Origin: Labilibacter marinus
GTDB taxonomy: Bacteria > Bacteroidota > Bacteroidia > Bacteroidales > Marinilabiliaceae
Direction: 5' to 3'
Length of the DNA: 64,000 bases
NCBI RefSeq assembly: GCF_001659685.2
Contig: NZ_LXYE02000010.1
Span: 124,001 to 188,000, forward strand
Below are positions 43,928 to 51,998 of this stretch, piece by piece. The notes beneath the pieces were generated by a model, which had not been told where the DNA came from, ran no database searches, and saw nothing but the letters and a program-made list of their open reading frames with translations. How positions within the stretch are numbered: position 1 is the first letter of the stretch; each line of letters starts with the position of its first letter. The position numbers and the translations under genes are program-made.

Positions 43928-44768
43928 AGCTGTTCAGAACATAATAGAAGCACATTTAAATGATGAGGTTATTTCAGGTGCTTCTGTTGGTGGCGGCTGT
44001 ATTGCTGATTCTAAAATTATTGAAACAAGATCAGGAACAAAGTATTTTTTGAAGCAAGGTTTTAGTAATGGTGTTTTTAGCTGTGAAGCAAACGGATTAA
44101 AAGAGATTGAAAAATCCCAATCGATTAAAACGCCCAAGTTAATTATAATTGAAAAGGATTTTCTTTTGCTAGAGTATTTGAATCAAGGACTAAAGTCACA
44201 AGAATCGATGTTTAACTTTGGCTGCAAGTTTGCTTTTATGCACCAGTATGAAAATGAGTCCTATGGATTTTACGAAGATAACTTTATTGGCTCCAATAAT
44301 CAGGTAAATACCCAAATGCCGCAATGGAGTGATTTTTACTTTCAGAATAGGTTATTGTTTCAATTTAAATTAGCCGAGAAGAATGGTTTTGTAGATAAGG
44401 TATTTCGCTCTTTGTTTAAAGGGCTTGAAAAGCGTTTGAATAGTATACTAAAGGGAAGTGAAGAAGCACCTTCTTTATTGCATGGAGATTTGTGGGGAGG
44501 AAATTATTTAATAGGTGAGAACGGAGACGCGGTATTAATTGATCCTGCTGTTTATTATGGCCATCGCGAAGCGGACCTGGCTATGACAAAGTTATTTGGT
44601 GGTTTTTCGGAGGAGTTCTACGAAGGTTATCATCAAACTTACCCATTAAAAGAGGGCTATGAGCATCGCGAAAAGATCTATTTATTATATCATGTTCTAA
44701 ATCATCTTAATTTGTTCGGATCGTCATATTATAGTCAGGCCATTAATTTAATGCGGTATTATCAATGA
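43920..44768 (+). CDS. fructosamine/ribulosamine-kinase family protein
   Basis: This 282-residue kinase of the fructosamine-3-kinase family phosphorylates Amadori adducts on proteins, which then break down. Motifs: GGGCIADSKIIE near the N terminus, FFLK-type lysine region YFLKQGF, the catalytic loop LLHGDLWGGN, and VLIDPAVYYGHREADLAM. Overlap by eight bases with the phosphatase gene suggests a two-step repair or recycling unit, as proposed for bacterial homologues paired with LMW phosphatases. A bidirectional hairpin follows. Confidence 0.9.
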   Translation: MNKAVQNIIEAHLNDEVISGASVGGGCIADSKIIETRSGTKYFLKQGFSNGVFSCEANGLKEIEKSQSIKTPKLIIIEKDFLLLEYLNQGLKSQESMFNFGCKFAFMHQYENESYGFYEDNFIGSNNQVNTQMPQWSDFYFQNRLLFQFKLAEKNGFVDKVFRSLFKGLEKRLNSILKGSEEAPSLLHGDLWGGNYLIGENGDAVLIDPAVYYGHREADLAMTKLFGGFSEEFYEGYHQTYPLKEGYEHREKIYLLYHVLNHLNLFGSSYYSQAINLMRYYQ

Positions 44769-44769
44769 A

Positions 44770-44795
44770 AAAGTCCGCCTTTTCGAGCGGACTTT
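44770..44795. terminator. bidirectional terminator after kinase gene
   Basis: AAAGTCCGC and GCGGACTTT pair around a CTTTTCGA loop, two bases after the kinase stop codon and just before the convergent cytidylate-kinase-like gene. The T-run is good on the minus strand (TTTTT) and short on the plus strand. Confidence 0.8.
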
Positions 44796-44814
44796 GTATA
44801 GTAGGGATTTCTGT

Positions 44815-45513
44815 TTATATAAAACCTCTGGTTTCTGCAATTATAACCATCAGCTCCACAATTTCGTCATCTGTCATTTCTTTGCAGTTAAAACAGGCAT
44901 CATAAAACTCAACATCGGGTACACCTTTTTCAAAGTATGATCTAAATAAAAATCTTCTTCTATCCATCTCTTGACATTCTCTTTTTGCTTCAGAGATAGT
45001 TTTTCCGTAGGTATTACTTATAATTTCAGCTCGCCACTCTAACGGAGCCATCAATTTAACATGAAATGATTTTTTAAAGTTTTTTGTGATAGCCTCAGCA
45101 GCTCTACCTACAATGACAACGTTCCCCTCAGAGGCAGCTGTATGAATAAAGTTGGCAATAGTATTATTTATTTTCGCATCACTTGGGTAGTAGGTGTCCG
45201 AAAAGAATAAAGCTAAGTTTTCAAAAAAGCTTCTGTTTTTATACTCAGATAAATCCTTAACTAATGAAGGGGTTAATTTTAGCTCTCGGGCAGATTCTTC
45301 AATAATTTCTTTACTCAACCATTTCCATTCTTCTGTTTTCTCTTCTCGCTTTAGTTTTTCAGAAATCACCTCGGCAAGGTATTTACCAATCCTTTTTCCG
45401 GGGCATCCATATTCTCGGGATATAGTAATAACGGGACCTTCAGACTTGATGATTTGTTGCTCATCGCCTTTGCCAACTCGTTCTCTCATATATTTTAAAA
45501 ACACATTATCCAT
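44815..45513 (-). CDS. cytidylate-kinase-like protein
   Basis: This 232-residue cytosolic P-loop protein belongs to the Cytidylate_kin2-type family. The nucleotide-binding N terminus reads VITISREYGCPGKRIGKYLAE, lacking a standard Walker A. VVIVGRAAEAI near the middle and SYFEKGVPDVEFYD near the end are typical. True CMP kinase (cmk) has a different fold signature, so the substrate is not certain. It is transcribed alone; the gap before it holds two minus-strand terminators. Confidence 0.85.
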   Translation of the reverse strand: MDNVFLKYMRERVGKGDEQQIIKSEGPVITISREYGCPGKRIGKYLAEVISEKLKREEKTEEWKWLSKEIIEESARELKLTPSLVKDLSEYKNRSFFENLALFFSDTYYPSDAKINNTIANFIHTAASEGNVVIVGRAAEAITKNFKKSFHVKLMAPLEWRAEIISNTYGKTISEAKRECQEMDRRRFLFRSYFEKGVPDVEFYDACFNCKEMTDDEIVELMVIIAETRGFI

Positions 45514-45599
45514 GGTGTACTGGTTATAAGGTTATTTTGATATAAAATATAGCGAGAAAATCTTAAAAGCGCAAGTAAATTGAGGAGGGATATGGGCAT

Positions 45600-45631
45600 A
45601 AAAAAAGGATAGATGGAAACATCTATCCTTT
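45600..45631 (-). terminator. minus-strand terminator 1
   Basis: AAAGGATAGATG and CATCTATCCTTT form a perfect 12-base stem with a GAAA loop. On the minus strand it is followed by seven T residues. It faces transcription coming from higher coordinates, probably the M16/O-methyltransferase/fldA operon. Confidence 0.85.
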
Positions 45632-45667
45632 ACCCTTAAAATCAGCTTTGTTAAATCTAAATCTATG

Positions 45668-45693
45668 AAAAAAAATCTACATTACAAATGTAG
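45668..45693 (-). terminator. minus-strand terminator 2
   Basis: CTACATT and AATGTAG with a three-base loop (ACA) form a seven-base stem; on the minus strand it is followed by A and eight T residues. Confidence 0.7.
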
Positions 45694-45843
45694 GTGATTC
45701 TTTAATGAAAGAACTTGAAAATAAGTTAAAGCTTGTTAATGTAAATATGTGGTTATATATAGGAGCTTGATTACAGTTGAGCTTTATTGCAGTATTTCAG
45801 TTGTTTTTGCAAGGGTGGCTCTAGTAATGCTCTTATTTTTTGC

Positions 45844-45851
45844 TACTTTTG
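45844..45851 (+). promoter_or_regulatory. candidate -7 element for small DNA-binding-like gene
   Basis: TACTTTTG matches TAnnTTTG and is followed by CGC, 25 bases before the chosen ATG at 45877. This element helps decide the start: the longer frame beginning at 45787 would place it inside the gene. Confidence 0.5.
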
Positions 45852-45876
45852 CGCTAAATTCACTGTTGGAAATTTA

Positions 45877-46137
45877 ATGGCTAAAAAAAAGAATACTAAA
45901 GCAGGTGTATCCAGAAGTGGTTCTACTGTTTCATCATCGTTACGAAGAAAGCATCGTACTGCTTTTTTACTGAATGAAAAAGAGAAAGAGGCCATTGAAA
46001 GCTACTGCAAAAAGAACAAAATTCGCAACAAGTCTAAGTTTATGCGAGAGACTTTAATGCGAACAGTGATGGATCATTTCTTAGAAGACTACCCAACTTT
46101 GTTTGATAAAAAGGATATGGATAAGATTAAGATTTAA
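45877..46137 (+). CDS. small basic protein, ribbon-helix-helix-like
   Basis: An 86-residue protein with a basic, serine-rich N terminus (MAKKKNTKAGVSRSG) and a segment HRTAFLLNEKEKEAIESYCK with KNKIRNKSKFMRETL that resembles a ribbon-helix-helix DNA-binding fold. I do not recognise a named family. I start at ATG 45877, just after a -7 element, rather than the TTG-type upstream codon. Its 3' end overlaps that of fldA by 11 bases, and the opposite strand probably carries the fldA transcript across the whole gene (see findings). Confidence 0.75.
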   Translation: MAKKKNTKAGVSRSGSTVSSSLRRKHRTAFLLNEKEKEAIESYCKKNKIRNKSKFMRETLMRTVMDHFLEDYPTLFDKKDMDKIKI

Positions 46138-46618
46138 TTTTTTTAATCCATTCTTTTAATCTGTAATCTGTTAAATCGGGTTCGTTATCTTCATCTAGCG
46201 CTAAGCCCACAAAATTATTATCTACTACAGCTATCGATTCCGAAAAATCATATTCATCGATAGGCCAATCACCAACAAATTTACAGCCCTTATCCTTAAT
46301 TAAGTCGTAGAGTTTTCCCATTCCATTGCAGAATGTATCTGGGTAGGTAAATTGATCGCCCAGGCCAAATAAAGCTACGGTTTTACCTTCCAAGTCTGTA
46401 TTGACCAAAGTGTCTACAAAAGTTTCAAAGTCATCTTGCAAATTACCTACTCCCCAAGTGGAAGTACCAAGAATTAAGAAATCATACTTTTCAATATCTG
46501 ATTGCTCAGCTTGTTCAACGGGATTCAGTTCTGCTTCAGGAAGTAAATCTGCTAACTTCTCCGCTACAAAGCGAGTGTTTCCGACTGATGAACCATAAAA
46601 TATGCCTGTTTTACTCAT
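46127..46618 (-). CDS. fldA: flavodoxin
   Basis: A 163-residue long-chain flavodoxin, the FMN electron carrier. The phosphate-binding loop is YGSSVGNTRFVAEKL, followed by LGTSTWGVGNLQDDFE and LFGLGDQFTYPDTF, the two FMN-flanking loops with aromatic residues. Length and pattern match FldA. It is last in a minus-strand run after the O-methyltransferase gene (59 bases upstream), and its 3' end overlaps the convergent small gene by 11 bases without a terminator between. Confidence 0.95.
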   Translation of the reverse strand: MSKTGIFYGSSVGNTRFVAEKLADLLPEAELNPVEQAEQSDIEKYDFLILGTSTWGVGNLQDDFETFVDTLVNTDLEGKTVALFGLGDQFTYPDTFCNGMGKLYDLIKDKGCKFVGDWPIDEYDFSESIAVVDNNFVGLALDEDNEPDLTDYRLKEWIKKIKS

Positions 46619-46677
46619 AGTTTTTATTCTTATTTCAATTCTAACACCTACGTTTAGATAAGGTTTATGCGATGTCT

Positions 46678-47319
46678 TTATTTTTTGCGAATTACAAAAA
46701 TGCCATCTCTAAAAGGAAAAATAACTTTTTCTACTCTAGGGTCATTTTTTACGATTTGATTAAATTCTAAAATACCTTGCGTATAAGTGTCATTCGGGTC
46801 AACGGGTTCAATCACTTTACCATCCCAAAGTATATTATCTGCTAAAATATATCCTCCAGGGTTGAGCATATCATACACTTGTTTATAATAATTAGGATAT
46901 TGCCTTTTATCACCATCCATAAATATTAGGTCGTACTTTTTTTTAAGCTTTGGCATTACATCAAGTGCATCGCCAATATGCATTTTAATTTTATGAGCTA
47001 AGCCCGATTTATCGAAGAAAGATTGTGTAAAGGGTTCTATCTCATCATCAATGTCAATGGTGTCTATAAAACCATCGTCGGGCAACGTTTGAGCCATGCA
47101 AATACATGAGTAACCTGTAAATGTTCCAATCTCTAATATGTTTTTGGGTTGAATCATTTGGCACATCATTTTTAGTATTTGTCCTTGCAAGTGCCCAGAT
47201 AACATTCGAGGACGAAGGATGTGAAGATGGGTTTTTCTATTCAGCTCATACAAAAGTTCATCTTCGGGGCTGATGTGTTCTAAAATGTAATTTTCGAGGT
47301 CTATATTTTGATTAAACAT
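46678..47319 (-). CDS. SAM-dependent O-methyltransferase
   Basis: This 213-residue cytosolic methyltransferase has the SAM-binding loop LEIGTFTGYSCICMAQ, DTIDIDDE, IGDALDVMPKL and LIFMDGDKRQYP, matching the caffeoyl-CoA/catechol O-methyltransferase-like family. The acceptor is unknown. It lies four bases downstream of the M16 peptidase gene and 59 bases from fldA, so the three probably share one transcript. Confidence 0.9.
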   Translation of the reverse strand: MFNQNIDLENYILEHISPEDELLYELNRKTHLHILRPRMLSGHLQGQILKMMCQMIQPKNILEIGTFTGYSCICMAQTLPDDGFIDTIDIDDEIEPFTQSFFDKSGLAHKIKMHIGDALDVMPKLKKKYDLIFMDGDKRQYPNYYKQVYDMLNPGGYILADNILWDGKVIEPVDPNDTYTQGILEFNQIVKNDPRVEKVIFPFRDGIFVIRKK

Positions 47320-47323
47320 GAGC

Positions 47324-48544
47324 TTACAAATAAATCAGTTGAGACAAGTCCTTAGGATTAAAGCATTCGTTAGCAATCTCGGCAAGATCGGAAGCGCTTA
47401 GTTCGTCTATCTTTTTATAAATATACTCTAGGGAATCCACCTTGTTGTATAGCAAATAGCTTTTGCCCAGGTTTAACATGAGGCTTTCTTTGTTTTCTGA
47501 TGAGATAGCAATTTGACCTTTTAGCTGTCGTTTGGCTTTTTGCAACTGCAATGTGCCCAGATGTTGGTTTCTTAACTTATCTAATTCGGTAAAAACTATT
47601 TTTAGGCTTTTGTCCACATTTTTTCTATCGGTACCAAAATAAATGGAGAACACGCCAGTGCCGTAAAAAGCCGTATAGCTTGATTCGATATTATAGGCAA
47701 TCCCTCTTTTTTCGCGTAAGGACATATTTAAACGACTATTCATCCCGGGTCCACCCAATAAATTATTAAGTAGATGCAAACCCAATCGTTTTGGATGGTT
47801 GTAATCGTAAGCAGCTCCTCCGATAATAACGTGGCTTTGGTAGGTGTCTTTGTTGGTTCGAATAATTTGTGGAGCACCTGTTACTATTGGCTGGCGTTTT
47901 ATTTCTCGTCTGTTTTCCTTTATATCGCCAAAATATTTCTCGGCCAGTTTAACAACCTTTTTAAACTCTTGCTGACCAACGGAGCAAAAAACCATATGGT
48001 CGGTGTGGTAGTTGTTATCCGTAAAGCTAAAAATATCGTCTCGTGTAAACGATTTTAGGGTTTCTGGAGTTCCTAATATATTTCTGCCGATTGGATGATT
48101 GGGATAAAGCAATTCTTCAAAGTCATCAAAAATTAATTCTGCAGGAGAATCCTTATATGAGTTAATTTCATCTACAATAACTTCCTTTTCTTTTATTAAT
48201 TCTTTTTCAGGAAATACTGAATGAAAAGTAATGTCGGAAATAAGTTCCATTGATCTTTCATAGTCTTCCTTTAAGCAGGTGGCATAAATACACGTTTCCT
48301 CCTTAGATGTAAAAGCGTTCAATTCGCCACCAACGTCTTCAAGTCTGCTTAAAACGTGAAAAGCCTTACGTTTTTTAGTGCCTTTAAAAACTACATGCTC
48401 AATAAAGTGAGCCATACCGTGTTCTTTCTCCTTTTCATCTCTTGAACCAGCATTAATAATCATCCCACAATAGGCAACTTCTCCTTTTTCTGGCTTATGT
48501 ATGATGCGTATTCCGTTATTTAAGGTATGTGTATAAAATTCCAT
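47324..48544 (-). CDS. M16-family zinc peptidase
   Basis: A 406-residue M16 (pitrilysin/insulinase-type) peptidase of the shorter bacterial kind. I start at ATG 48544 (MEFYTHTLNNG) rather than the TTG at 48565. The inverted zinc motif HFIEH is at 46-50 (after HGMA), with a distal glutamate region EKEVIVDEI. The C-terminal half has the R/Y-type region GPGMNSRLNMSLREKRGIA. No signal peptide is seen, so it is cytosolic. It heads the run with the O-methyltransferase and fldA genes; a promoter is placed 19 bases upstream. Confidence 0.9.
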   Translation of the reverse strand: MEFYTHTLNNGIRIIHKPEKGEVAYCGMIINAGSRDEKEKEHGMAHFIEHVVFKGTKKRKAFHVLSRLEDVGGELNAFTSKEETCIYATCLKEDYERSMELISDITFHSVFPEKELIKEKEVIVDEINSYKDSPAELIFDDFEELLYPNHPIGRNILGTPETLKSFTRDDIFSFTDNNYHTDHMVFCSVGQQEFKKVVKLAEKYFGDIKENRREIKRQPIVTGAPQIIRTNKDTYQSHVIIGGAAYDYNHPKRLGLHLLNNLLGGPGMNSRLNMSLREKRGIAYNIESSYTAFYGTGVFSIYFGTDRKNVDKSLKIVFTELDKLRNQHLGTLQLQKAKRQLKGQIAISSENKESLMLNLGKSYLLYNKVDSLEYIYKKIDELSASDLAEIANECFNPKDLSQLIYL

Positions 48545-48562
48545 GAAAAAAATATTGGAGTG

Positions 48563-48591
48563 CAAAAGTACTAAACTACAACGTATTTCAA
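48563..48591 (-). promoter_or_regulatory. promoter of M16-fldA operon
   Basis: On the minus strand, TTG at 48591-48589 is followed after 18 bases by TACTTTTG at 48570-48563, matching TTG-N(17-23)-TAnnTTTG. The chosen ATG is 19 bases downstream. Confidence 0.6.
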
Positions 48592-48633
48592 TGCTTTGGA
48601 TGATAAATTTAAATGAGAAAATACAAAAAGGGT

Positions 48634-48663
48634 TTTGCAGGAAAAAATCTTTGATTATATTTG
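48634..48663 (+). promoter_or_regulatory. tRNA-Phe promoter
   Basis: TTTG at 48634-48637 and TATATTTG at 48656-48663 are 18 bases apart, an exact match to the Bacteroidetes promoter pattern. The first tRNA begins about 62 bases downstream. Confidence 0.75.
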
Positions 48664-48725
48664 CACCGCCTTAAACGAAAAGGTTCTCCTCTAACAAGGA
48701 GATTGAGGTATTGAGAATAAATGAA

Positions 48726-48798
48726 GGTGCCATAGCTCAGTAGGTAGAGCAATGGACTGAAAATCCATGTGTCCCTGGTTCGATCCCAGGTGGCACCA
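48726..48798 (+). tRNA. tRNA-Phe (GAA)
   Basis: A 73-base tRNA with acceptor stem GGTGCCA/TGGCACC, D arm, anticodon loop CTGAAAA (GAA), and TTCGATC T loop. The discriminator is A; CCA is not encoded. It is followed 48 bases later by an identical copy. Confidence 0.97.
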
Positions 48799-48846
48799 CA
48801 TTCTTCACAATACTATTCTGGTAAAACAGACCTCAAAACATTACGG

Positions 48847-48919
48847 GGTGCCATAGCTCAGTAGGTAGAGCAATGGACTGAAAATCCATGTGTCCCTGGT
48901 TCGATCCCAGGTGGCACCA
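48847..48919 (+). tRNA. tRNA-Phe (GAA), identical second copy
   Basis: All 73 bases match the first copy at 48726-48798. They probably share one promoter. A strong terminator hairpin begins six bases after this copy. Confidence 0.97.
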
Positions 48920-48924
48920 CCTCT

Positions 48925-48958
48925 AAAAGCCGAAAGAAGAAATTCTTTCGGCTTTTTT
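48925..48958. terminator. bidirectional terminator after tRNA-Phe pair
   Basis: AAAAGCCGAAAGAA and TTCTTTCGGCTTTT pair around a GAAA loop with a T-run after it. It lies six bases before the stop codon of the convergent TPR kinase gene. Confidence 0.9.
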
Positions 48959-48963
48959 ATTTC

Positions 48964-50988
48964 CTATTGGTTCGGTATTTCTAAGTAAAAGATACAGCCA
49001 GAATTTTTCTTGTTTTCGGCCCATAGTTTTCCTCCCATCGATTTTGCAAATCGATAGCTTAAGTATAATCCCGATCCGCCTTCGTGAGGATGCGTTAGGT
49101 TGTCTTTTTCTTGATGAAGAGAGAATAGTTCCGACAGCTTGCTCTCCTCAATCCCATTTCCATTATCTTCTACCGATATGATAGTTGTATTTTTATTTTT
49201 AACGGTAGAAATTGAGACTTCTTGGTGAAGAGGAGAATGCTTAACTGCGTTGGATAAAAGGTTTCTGAAAATTAAATTAACCATCTTAATATCAGAATTT
49301 ACTTTTAAGTCTGGCGCTATGTTTTTTGTGATTTTTATGTCTTTTGAATCGATAATGGCTTGGTAGAGCTCAATGTTTTTGTCTATGATGCTTTTCTCAA
49401 TTTCAATAGTGGTTTTATCTACTTTAATATCATTACTTTGTTTAATAGCCCATGTAATGTGATGGTTAATTAGTTTGATGGTGTGGTTAATTAAGTTTTT
49501 ACCTGAGTTTACAATATTCTCGAATTGAGAACGGTTCTGTGTATCGCGTTGATCTATATTTTCTAGCTGAGCGCGAATAGATGTTAATGCTCCCTTTACA
49601 TCATGTGTAATAATAGAGAACATGCGATCTTTAACTTTATTGGCGTTTAATAAGCTAAGTTGCGATTTAGTCAGTGCAGAGTTGATGGTTTGTAATTCTT
49701 GGTTATTGTTATCGATAATGGTGTTCTTTTCTTTCAACTGTTTGTTAAAGCGTTTGTTTACGATGTATAAGCGCATGGTAAGTACAAGGCCAATAGAAAT
49801 GCCAGCAATAATAGTGAGTAAAAGAAGATTCTGGTTTTTACTGTGGGATAATTCCAGTTCATTTATATATTGATCTTTTCTGAGGTCTTTAATTTGCGCA
49901 GAGTGATATATATTATTGTAGTAAGCATTTTCTTTAGCGTAAGAATCTTCAATTCGCTGTTCAAAGCTTTCTTCAATAGCTAAATAGGCATTTTTTAAAT
50001 AGAAGGCTGCATTTTTATAATCCTTTTCCTGAGAATAGCATTTCGATTTGCCAGAAAGCGCTTTTCCTAAAAGGTGAAAATCTCGATATTCTTTTGCATA
50101 GTGTATGGATGAATCAAATATGGCTTTGGATTTTTCAATTTCTCGCAACATAAAATATGACCCAGCTAATAAGTAGAATGTTTCTCCCTTTTCTGATATA
50201 TCTTTTATGTCTGTTTTTTTGAGTGCTTCAGAGAGTAGATTGATTGCTTCTTTGTGTTTGTCATCAATTTGGTTGATTTTAGCAAGGCTTTTCAAAACCC
50301 TAATGTGGTTGCCGCTATCAATCTGCAACGATTGATGAAATAGTTTAGCGGATGTGTTGTATTCTGTTTTGTTAAAATAAATTTCAGCGGTATATCTTAA
50401 AGCCTCGGCATGGAGGTTTGGGTAATTATTGTTTTTAAAGTATGGTAGAGTCTCTTTAAAAGAGTCCAGAGCCCTATCGTAATAATTAAGATGAAACTGT
50501 ACGATACCTTTCTTCTGCAGAATTTTCATTTGTAAGTCAGGCTTATCTACTTTCGAACTAAGTACAGTCGCTCTTTGTACGCTTTCAGCGGCTTTCTTGT
50601 AATTATGATTGCGTGTATAAAAGTCTATTAGTACAAGTAAGAGCTGGCAGTTTTTAATAACGGAAGCTTCGTCTTCCAGGTCAAAGTATACTTTTCTGAA
50701 CGATACCGTATCGTTTTGTAAGGCGTAATGAGCTTTACCAATTGAGCTAAGTAGAGAATTTGCCAGCTTTGTGGGTATGTCATTTATATAAATTAATGCA
50801 CTATATAAAGTGTCTAGGGCGATGGTGTTTTTATTTTCCTGCAAATATTGCTTAGATAAATCCAGGTAGCTTTCAACAACTTTGGTTGGTGTATTGGTAT
50901 TCTTGATGGAGTTATTCTCAGCGAGCAATTGAGCGGAGTGTATGGTGCCACTCCATAGTATAAATAGAGTAATAATATATTTGAGCAT
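48964..50988 (-). CDS. TPR sensor histidine kinase
   Basis: This 674-residue kinase begins with a signal-type hydrophobic segment (MLKYIITLFILWSGTIHS). I start at ATG 50988 because the TTG at 51060 adds 24 residues before that signal. Several TPR repeats occupy about 50-350, then a transmembrane helix at about 388-408, a coiled coil, the phospho-acceptor H462 in FSIITHDVKGAL, and a HATPase domain (NLLSNAVKHSP, EDNGNGIEES, GSGLYLS). The periplasmic TPR region should read a protein or peptide signal. The divergently transcribed LuxR-type response regulator gene begins 175 bases away; I infer that the two form a pair. Confidence 0.9.
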   Translation of the reverse strand: MLKYIITLFILWSGTIHSAQLLAENNSIKNTNTPTKVVESYLDLSKQYLQENKNTIALDTLYSALIYINDIPTKLANSLLSSIGKAHYALQNDTVSFRKVYFDLEDEASVIKNCQLLLVLIDFYTRNHNYKKAAESVQRATVLSSKVDKPDLQMKILQKKGIVQFHLNYYDRALDSFKETLPYFKNNNYPNLHAEALRYTAEIYFNKTEYNTSAKLFHQSLQIDSGNHIRVLKSLAKINQIDDKHKEAINLLSEALKKTDIKDISEKGETFYLLAGSYFMLREIEKSKAIFDSSIHYAKEYRDFHLLGKALSGKSKCYSQEKDYKNAAFYLKNAYLAIEESFEQRIEDSYAKENAYYNNIYHSAQIKDLRKDQYINELELSHSKNQNLLLLTIIAGISIGLVLTMRLYIVNKRFNKQLKEKNTIIDNNNQELQTINSALTKSQLSLLNANKVKDRMFSIITHDVKGALTSIRAQLENIDQRDTQNRSQFENIVNSGKNLINHTIKLINHHITWAIKQSNDIKVDKTTIEIEKSIIDKNIELYQAIIDSKDIKITKNIAPDLKVNSDIKMVNLIFRNLLSNAVKHSPLHQEVSISTVKNKNTTIISVEDNGNGIEESKLSELFSLHQEKDNLTHPHEGGSGLYLSYRFAKSMGGKLWAENKKNSGCIFYLEIPNQ

Positions 50989-51013
50989 GGAATCTATTTG
51001 TGTGCGGTTTTTG

Positions 51014-51021
51014 CAAAAATA
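51014..51021 (-). promoter_or_regulatory. candidate -7 element for TPR kinase gene
   Basis: On the minus strand this is TATTTTTG, followed by GC, 25 bases before the chosen start. No -33 TTTG is visible at the usual distance. Confidence 0.4.
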
Positions 51022-51163
51022 GGATAAAAAAGTATTTAATTTAGAGGAAGGAGTTATCAATTTAAGGGGTGAATTCTAAAAATGAAAGAGTTTATTGCTT
51101 TTGATGACTTTTATGGCTAGGTAAAAATAAGTATTTTGCCCGTTCTAAAAATTCAAGCGAAGT

Positions 51164-51832
51164 ATGAGCTACTCAAGTAAAAAGTCAATAGTGGTTGTTG
51201 ATGACCATCCCTTCATTCTGGAAGGTGTTGTTCAGGTAATAAAAAAGATTGCTGATTATGAGGTGGTGGGTACTGCGGTAAATGGTCAAGAAGGTTTGGC
51301 TGTTTGTTTAGGTAAAACACCAGATATAGTGGTGGCTGACATTGATATGCCAGAAAAAGACGGGGTTGAGATGGTCAGGGAGTTAAAAGATAACTATAAT
51401 TGGGTTAAGGTTATTTTTTTAACAAGTCATGTTAATCTAGATACATTTAGGAAGGCTATAGAACTTGATTATTCTGGTTTTCTATTTAAAGAAAGCGCTT
51501 TAAATGAGTTGGAAGGCTGTTTGCAAAGAGTACAGAAAGATGAAAGATATCTAGGGGAAGGAGTGTCGGATTTTATTGAAGCCAACAAAGCTGAGATTGA
51601 AAACTTTGAAAAGTTAGATGCTGTTTTTAATGATTTAACAAAGAGTGAATTGAAGGTTTTAAAGCAAATAGCAGAGGGTAAAACAACATCGCATATTGCA
51701 GAAACTTTATTCAATAGTGTTAAAACTATTGAGAATCATCGATATAATATTTGTAGGAAATTAGGCGTGGATGGCAGTAATGGTCTGCTTTGTTTTGCTA
51801 TAGAGAATAGGTTGTATATTCAAAATTGCTAA
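51164..51832 (+). CDS. NarL/LuxR-type response regulator
   Basis: A 222-residue regulator with an N-terminal receiver (acidic D13-D14, phospho-acceptor D59 in VVADIDMPEKDG, T87 and K109) and a C-terminal LuxR-type helix-turn-helix at about 160-222 (LTKSELKVLKQIAEGKT, NSVKTIENHRYNICRKLGV). It is divergent from the TPR kinase gene, and the two probably form one two-component system. The large T9SS-exported proteins downstream may be its targets, but this is inference from position only. Confidence 0.93.
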   Translation: MSYSSKKSIVVVDDHPFILEGVVQVIKKIADYEVVGTAVNGQEGLAVCLGKTPDIVVADIDMPEKDGVEMVRELKDNYNWVKVIFLTSHVNLDTFRKAIELDYSGFLFKESALNELEGCLQRVQKDERYLGEGVSDFIEANKAEIENFEKLDAVFNDLTKSELKVLKQIAEGKTTSHIAETLFNSVKTIENHRYNICRKLGVDGSNGLLCFAIENRLYIQNC

Positions 51833-51998
51833 AAAAATAACAGGTCCATTTTATTTTACTGGGGTTGGTTTTTGAATTGTCTTTATAATTCTAATAAAAG
51901 TGCTTAAAAATGAGGGGTGATTCATAATTGAGGGAAAACCCCTATTCTAACAGAATTTGGTTCGGAGTAATATTGTCTTAACATATAAGCAATATATT

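Larger units (their letters stand above)
45514..45876. other. 363-base divergent intergenic region with tandem terminators
   Basis: This gap lies between the minus-strand cytidylate-kinase-like gene and the plus-strand small DNA-binding-like gene. It holds two intrinsic terminators that face the minus strand (45604-45631, 45668-45693), a TTCTTT/AAAGAA hairpin (45699-45714) and the promoter-like -7 element at 45844-45851 for the plus-strand gene. No convincing gene of its own is seen. Confidence 0.6.

Noticed and set aside
45600-45693. Riboswitch or attenuator controlling the cytidylate-kinase-like gene
   Set aside because: Two simple terminators facing minus strand are better explained as the end of the fldA operon; no alternative antiterminator pairing was found by eye.
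51957-51998. TTG start for the 1095-residue exported protein
   Set aside because: It would place a hydrophilic segment before the signal peptide; ATG 51999 restores a normal signal.
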